Of a stretch of 7,155 nt of DNA, positions 4,990-7,155 are shown piece after piece (within the stretch, counting starts at the first letter, position 1; each line of letters starts with the position of its first letter). The notes beneath the pieces are model-generated. The model made no database searches, was not told the DNA's origin, and worked only from the letters and a program-made list of their open reading frames with translations. The translations under genes were made by a program, and so were the position numbers. This DNA comes from Candidatus Thorarchaeota archaeon (lineage in GTDB: Archaea > Asgardarchaeota > Thorarchaeia > Thorarchaeales > Thorarchaeaceae), in NCBI GenBank assembly GCA_016840245.1, contig JAEOST010000046.1, positions 1 through 7,155 on the forward strand. The letters are read 5' to 3'.

Positions 4990-6714
4990 ATGGAAGAAAT
5001 GCTATGGCACACAGCTGGAAAGTGGCCAGGGGAAGTCAGAAAATCACTCGACTATCCAGATGATCCACTTTTCAAGATTTTAGACGACACGGCTGAGAAG
5101 TACAGCGAGAAGACCTATACCATCTACAGTGGGATTGGTCATAGCTTTGCAGAAGTAAAGGAGAGCGCTGATAAGATTGCGAACTTCTTAATCAGTCAAG
5201 GAATACAGAAAGGTGACAGGGTTGCAATATTCTTACCCAACACACCTCATTATCCCCCAATCTTCTTCGGTATTTTGAAGGCAGGAGGTGTTGTAGTTAC
5301 CTGTAATCCGCGTTATTCCCCGGGTGAGCTGAATTTCCAGCTTAAAGACTCAGGAGCCAAGGTTGTATTTGGTTTTGACCACGAAACATTTGGACCTACA
5401 ACATATGAAGCAATAAAGGGTACTGATGTTGAGAAAGTTGTTTTCTGCAGTATCAAGGCGTTCCTTCCCAAGGTCAAAGCTATCCTTGGAGGCTTGTTAG
5501 GTAAAATTCCAAAGAGTCCATCCCACGAAGAGGGCACAGTCTTTTACGACGACATAATGGCAGGTTATGAAGGTAAAGTACCGGATGTCCAGATTGATAC
5601 AAAGAAAGACTTGGGGCTGATATTGTATACAGGAGGAACGACCGGCACTCCAAAGGGTGCAATGCTCACCCATGGAAATCTATACGCCAATGTGATGCAA
5701 ATGGATGAGTGGATCAAACTCGAATCACCAAATGAAATGATTCATGGAGAGGAGGTCTATGTTGGAGCTCTACCTTGGTACCATAGTTATGGTTTGACCT
5801 TGACGATGATTACCTCTGTGTATCAGTCATGTTCGGTCATCTGTATTCCAGATCCGACAGGAGGTGATCCACCAATGACGGATCTGTTGTCAGAGATTCA
5901 GAGTAACAAGGGTTCAATTTTCCACTGCGTTCCTGCTCTGTATGCAGGTATTGTGAATAATCCAAAAGTGGGTGATTTCGATCTCTCAAGTATCAAGGCT
6001 TGTGGTTCAGGGGCAGCCCCTCTTCCACCAGAGCTTGCAAAGGCGTTTGAAGCAGTGACAGGATCTACATTGTTTGAGGGATATGGTCTCACTGAAACTT
6101 CACCAATTGCCACTGCTAACCCATCTATCAAGGCCTCCAGAAAATTCGGTTCAATTGGAGTACCAGTTTCGGATACTCTGGTTAAAATTGTCGACATTGA
6201 GTCTGGCAAGGAACTTCCACAGGGTGAAACAGGGATTATCGCTATTCGTGGCCCTCAAGTATTTCAGGGCTACTGGAACAAACCTGATGAAACTGAGGCT
6301 ACATTCACAACTATTGGTGGAGAACGATACTTCCTATCAGGCGATGTGGGTCACATGGATGAAGAGGGCTTCTTCGTCATATCAGACCGTTTGAAGGACA
6401 TGATCATTGTAGGTGGTCTCAAGGCATACCCACGTGAGATTGAAGACATATTCTTCGAACATCCAAAGGTCCAGATGGCTGCAGTCATTGGACTACCCCT
6501 TGATGATGGTACTGGTGGCGAGTATGTGAAAGCATACGTCGTTCTCAAGGAGGGAATGACCGCAACACCAGAGGAACTCATCGAATGGGCTGGAGAGAAT
6601 ATGGTTGCCTACAAGAAGCCGCGAGAACTCGATATCGTAGAAACACTTCCGCTGACTATGGTTGGCAAGGTTCTACGTAGAGAGCTAAAGGATGCTGAAC
6701 TTGCGAAGAAATAG
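4990..6714 (+). CDS. Long-chain-fatty-acid--CoA ligase (AMP-binding, FadD family)
   Basis: The enzyme activates a carboxylic acid with ATP to an acyl-adenylate and transfers it to CoA. The 574-residue protein has all core motifs of the adenylate-forming family: the phosphate loop YTGGTTGTPKG (213-223), YGLTETSP (365-372), the ribose-binding Asp452 in SGDVGH, the hinge region RLKDMIIVGG (467-476) followed by YPREIE (480-485), and the catalytic C-terminal Lys560 in MVGKVLRREL. An amphipathic insert FLPKVKAILGGLLGKIPK (158-175) resembles the segment found in FadD/LcfA long-chain ligases, which supports a fatty substrate over an aryl one, though this is inference. The ATG follows AGGAGA (4977-4982) at seven bases. 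The gene stands alone between its own promoter region and a terminator-like hairpin. It diverges from the dehydratase operon, so it may or may not serve it. A medium-chain or branched acid substrate remains possible. Confidence 0.92.
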   Translation: MEEMLWHTAGKWPGEVRKSLDYPDDPLFKILDDTAEKYSEKTYTIYSGIGHSFAEVKESADKIANFLISQGIQKGDRVAIFLPNTPHYPPIFFGILKAGGVVVTCNPRYSPGELNFQLKDSGAKVVFGFDHETFGPTTYEAIKGTDVEKVVFCSIKAFLPKVKAILGGLLGKIPKSPSHEEGTVFYDDIMAGYEGKVPDVQIDTKKDLGLILYTGGTTGTPKGAMLTHGNLYANVMQMDEWIKLESPNEMIHGEEVYVGALPWYHSYGLTLTMITSVYQSCSVICIPDPTGGDPPMTDLLSEIQSNKGSIFHCVPALYAGIVNNPKVGDFDLSSIKACGSGAAPLPPELAKAFEAVTGSTLFEGYGLTETSPIATANPSIKASRKFGSIGVPVSDTLVKIVDIESGKELPQGETGIIAIRGPQVFQGYWNKPDETEATFTTIGGERYFLSGDVGHMDEEGFFVISDRLKDMIIVGGLKAYPREIEDIFFEHPKVQMAAVIGLPLDDGTGGEYVKAYVVLKEGMTATPEELIEWAGENMVAYKKPRELDIVETLPLTMVGKVLRRELKDAELAKK

Positions 6715-6728
6715 TGCAATTAGAACAC

Positions 6729-6761
6729 AGGGAGGTCTATCCTCCCTATTCCCTTTCTTTT
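6729..6761 (+). terminator. Hairpin and pyrimidine-rich tract, likely terminator of the first ligase gene
   Basis: AGGGAGG (6729-6735) pairs perfectly with CCTCCCT (6741-6747) around a five-base loop. It is followed by the T/C-rich run ATTCCCTTTCTTTTC. The hairpin starts 14 bases after the ligase stop codon. Both a GC-rich stem and a T-rich tract are present, fitting either a hairpin-type or an archaeal T-tract terminator. It suggests that the second ligase is transcribed separately. Confidence 0.6.
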
Positions 6762-6796
6762 CACTCGCATAGTTGCTTTTCATTAGAATCCCGAAG

Positions 6797-6802
6797 AAAT
6801 AA
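6797..6802 (+). promoter_or_regulatory. Possible TATA-like box of the second acyl-CoA ligase gene
   Basis: AAATAA within CGAAGAAATAAGAG lies 78 bases before the start at 6875. The preceding purine-rich bases could be a TFB recognition element. Transcription would begin near 6822-6825, on the TACCTGTCTA dyad. A second A/T-rich candidate, TATGATATA, lies at 6811-6819. Confidence 0.28.
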
Positions 6803-6816
6803 GAGATACCTATGAT

Positions 6817-6828
6817 ATACCTGTCTAT
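6817..6828. promoter_or_regulatory. ATA-CCTGTC-TAT dyad, second copy of the shared motif
   Basis: The ten-base core TACCTGTCTA (6818-6827) is identical to the one on the minus strand at 4836-4827 in front of the dehydratase operon. Short complementary arms flank the same CCTGTC centre. It lies 48-57 bases before the second ligase start, near the predicted transcription start, where a repressor would be effective. Confidence 0.3.
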
Positions 6829-6874
6829 CAATTATTCAGTAGTTTCATTGTTAGGAAAATGGAGAGAGAAATCA

Positions 6875-7155
6875 ATGGAAGAGCAATTCTGGCATAAATC
6901 ACCAGTGTGGCCAAAGGAAACACCACCGTCATTGGAGTACCCTGAAGAACCATTGTTTGCAATGCTCGATAGAGCTGCAGAGAAGAGTGGCGGCCTACCT
7001 TTTACATGGTATATGGGTGGAACAAAGACTTTCGCACAGGTACGTGAGAGTGCAGATAGAATTGCTAATTTTCTCGCTAGTCGTGGTATCAATGAAGGAG
7101 ACCGTGTAGCAGTATTCATGCCCAATGTACCGCACTATCCGGAGGTGTTCTTTGG
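6875..7155 (+). CDS. Second acyl-CoA ligase, FadD family (partial, 3' end outside window)
   Basis: The frame is open from ATG at 6875 to the window edge (93 full codons plus two bases). It encodes MEEQFWHKSPVWPKETPPSL and continues through LEYPEEPLF, the ESADRIANFLASRGINEGDRVAVF segment and MPNVPHYPEVFF. Aligned by hand without gaps to the first ligase, 52 of 93 residues are identical, so the two are tandem paralogues. Only the N-terminal part is visible; the ATP loop and catalytic lysine lie beyond the window. The start follows a purine-rich GGAGAGAG (6861-6868). An upstream ATG at 6859 is in another frame. Given its own promoter-like region and the terminator before it, the copy is probably expressed independently and may prefer another chain length. 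Confidence 0.9.
   Translation, partial: MEEQFWHKSPVWPKETPPSLEYPEEPLFAMLDRAAEKSGGLPFTWYMGGTKTFAQVRESADRIANFLASRGINEGDRVAVFMPNVPHYPEVFF

Noticed and set aside
5898..6209. 103-residue minus-strand frame inside the first ligase
   Set aside because: It is antisense to the conserved adenylation motifs of the ligase and has no recognisable domain.
6832..7125. 97-residue open frame on the minus strand opposite the second ligase
   Set aside because: The plus strand here encodes a clear FadD N-terminus with 52 of 93 residues matching the neighbouring paralogue, so the minus frame is a shadow.
1..7155. CRISPR arrays, insertion sequences, tRNA or rRNA genes
   Set aside because: I saw no regularly spaced repeats, transposase motifs, terminal inverted repeats or structural RNA signatures; nearly all the sequence is accounted for by metabolic genes.

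Overview
The window reads as archaeal chromosomal DNA of moderate GC content. It is gene-dense, with strong Shine-Dalgarno sites inside operons, GTG starts, split-subunit 2-oxoacid:ferredoxin oxidoreductase genes in archaeal style, and AT-rich boxes upstream of isolated starts instead of clear bacterial -35/-10 pairs. An anaerobic archaeon is the best fit. An Asgard (Thorarchaeia-like) origin is a guess from the general look of the proteins and is not shown by the sequence.

Layout. Positions 1-1450 (+) hold the end of a 2-oxoacid:ferredoxin oxidoreductase operon: the last 13 codons of an alpha subunit (korA-like), a complete beta subunit (korB) and a complete gamma subunit (korC), joined by 4-base GTGA overlaps. 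Converging on it, positions 4759-1497 (-) form a tight three-gene operon for a 2-hydroxyacyl-CoA dehydratase system: an HgdB/HadC-like subunit, an HgdA/HadB-like subunit, and the ATP-dependent [4Fe-4S] activator. A divergent intergenic region (4760-4989) contains a perfect 22-bp inverted repeat and other possible regulatory sites. Rightward from it runs a FadD-type long-chain acyl-CoA ligase (4990-6714), then a hairpin plus pyrimidine-rich tract that looks like a terminator. Last comes the start of a second, paralogous acyl-CoA ligase (6875 onward), cut by the window edge.

How the genes may work together. The oxidoreductase makes acyl-CoA and reduced ferredoxin from a 2-oxoacid. Activators of the HgdC family take one low-potential electron, usually from ferredoxin or flavodoxin, and use ATP to push it into the dehydratase, which then removes water from a 2-hydroxyacyl-CoA. 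The CoA ligases make acyl-CoA thioesters from free acids. The locus is therefore coherent around CoA thioesters and ferredoxin, but the dehydratase substrate cannot be read from the sequence, and no CoA-transferase of the usual partner type is present. All cysteines expected to bind iron-sulfur clusters in the four relevant complete proteins are present. I saw no mobile elements, CRISPR arrays, tRNA or rRNA genes. The most interesting points are the orphan dehydratase beside KOR and CoA ligases, and the unexplained inverted repeats and shared motif in the two promoter regions.
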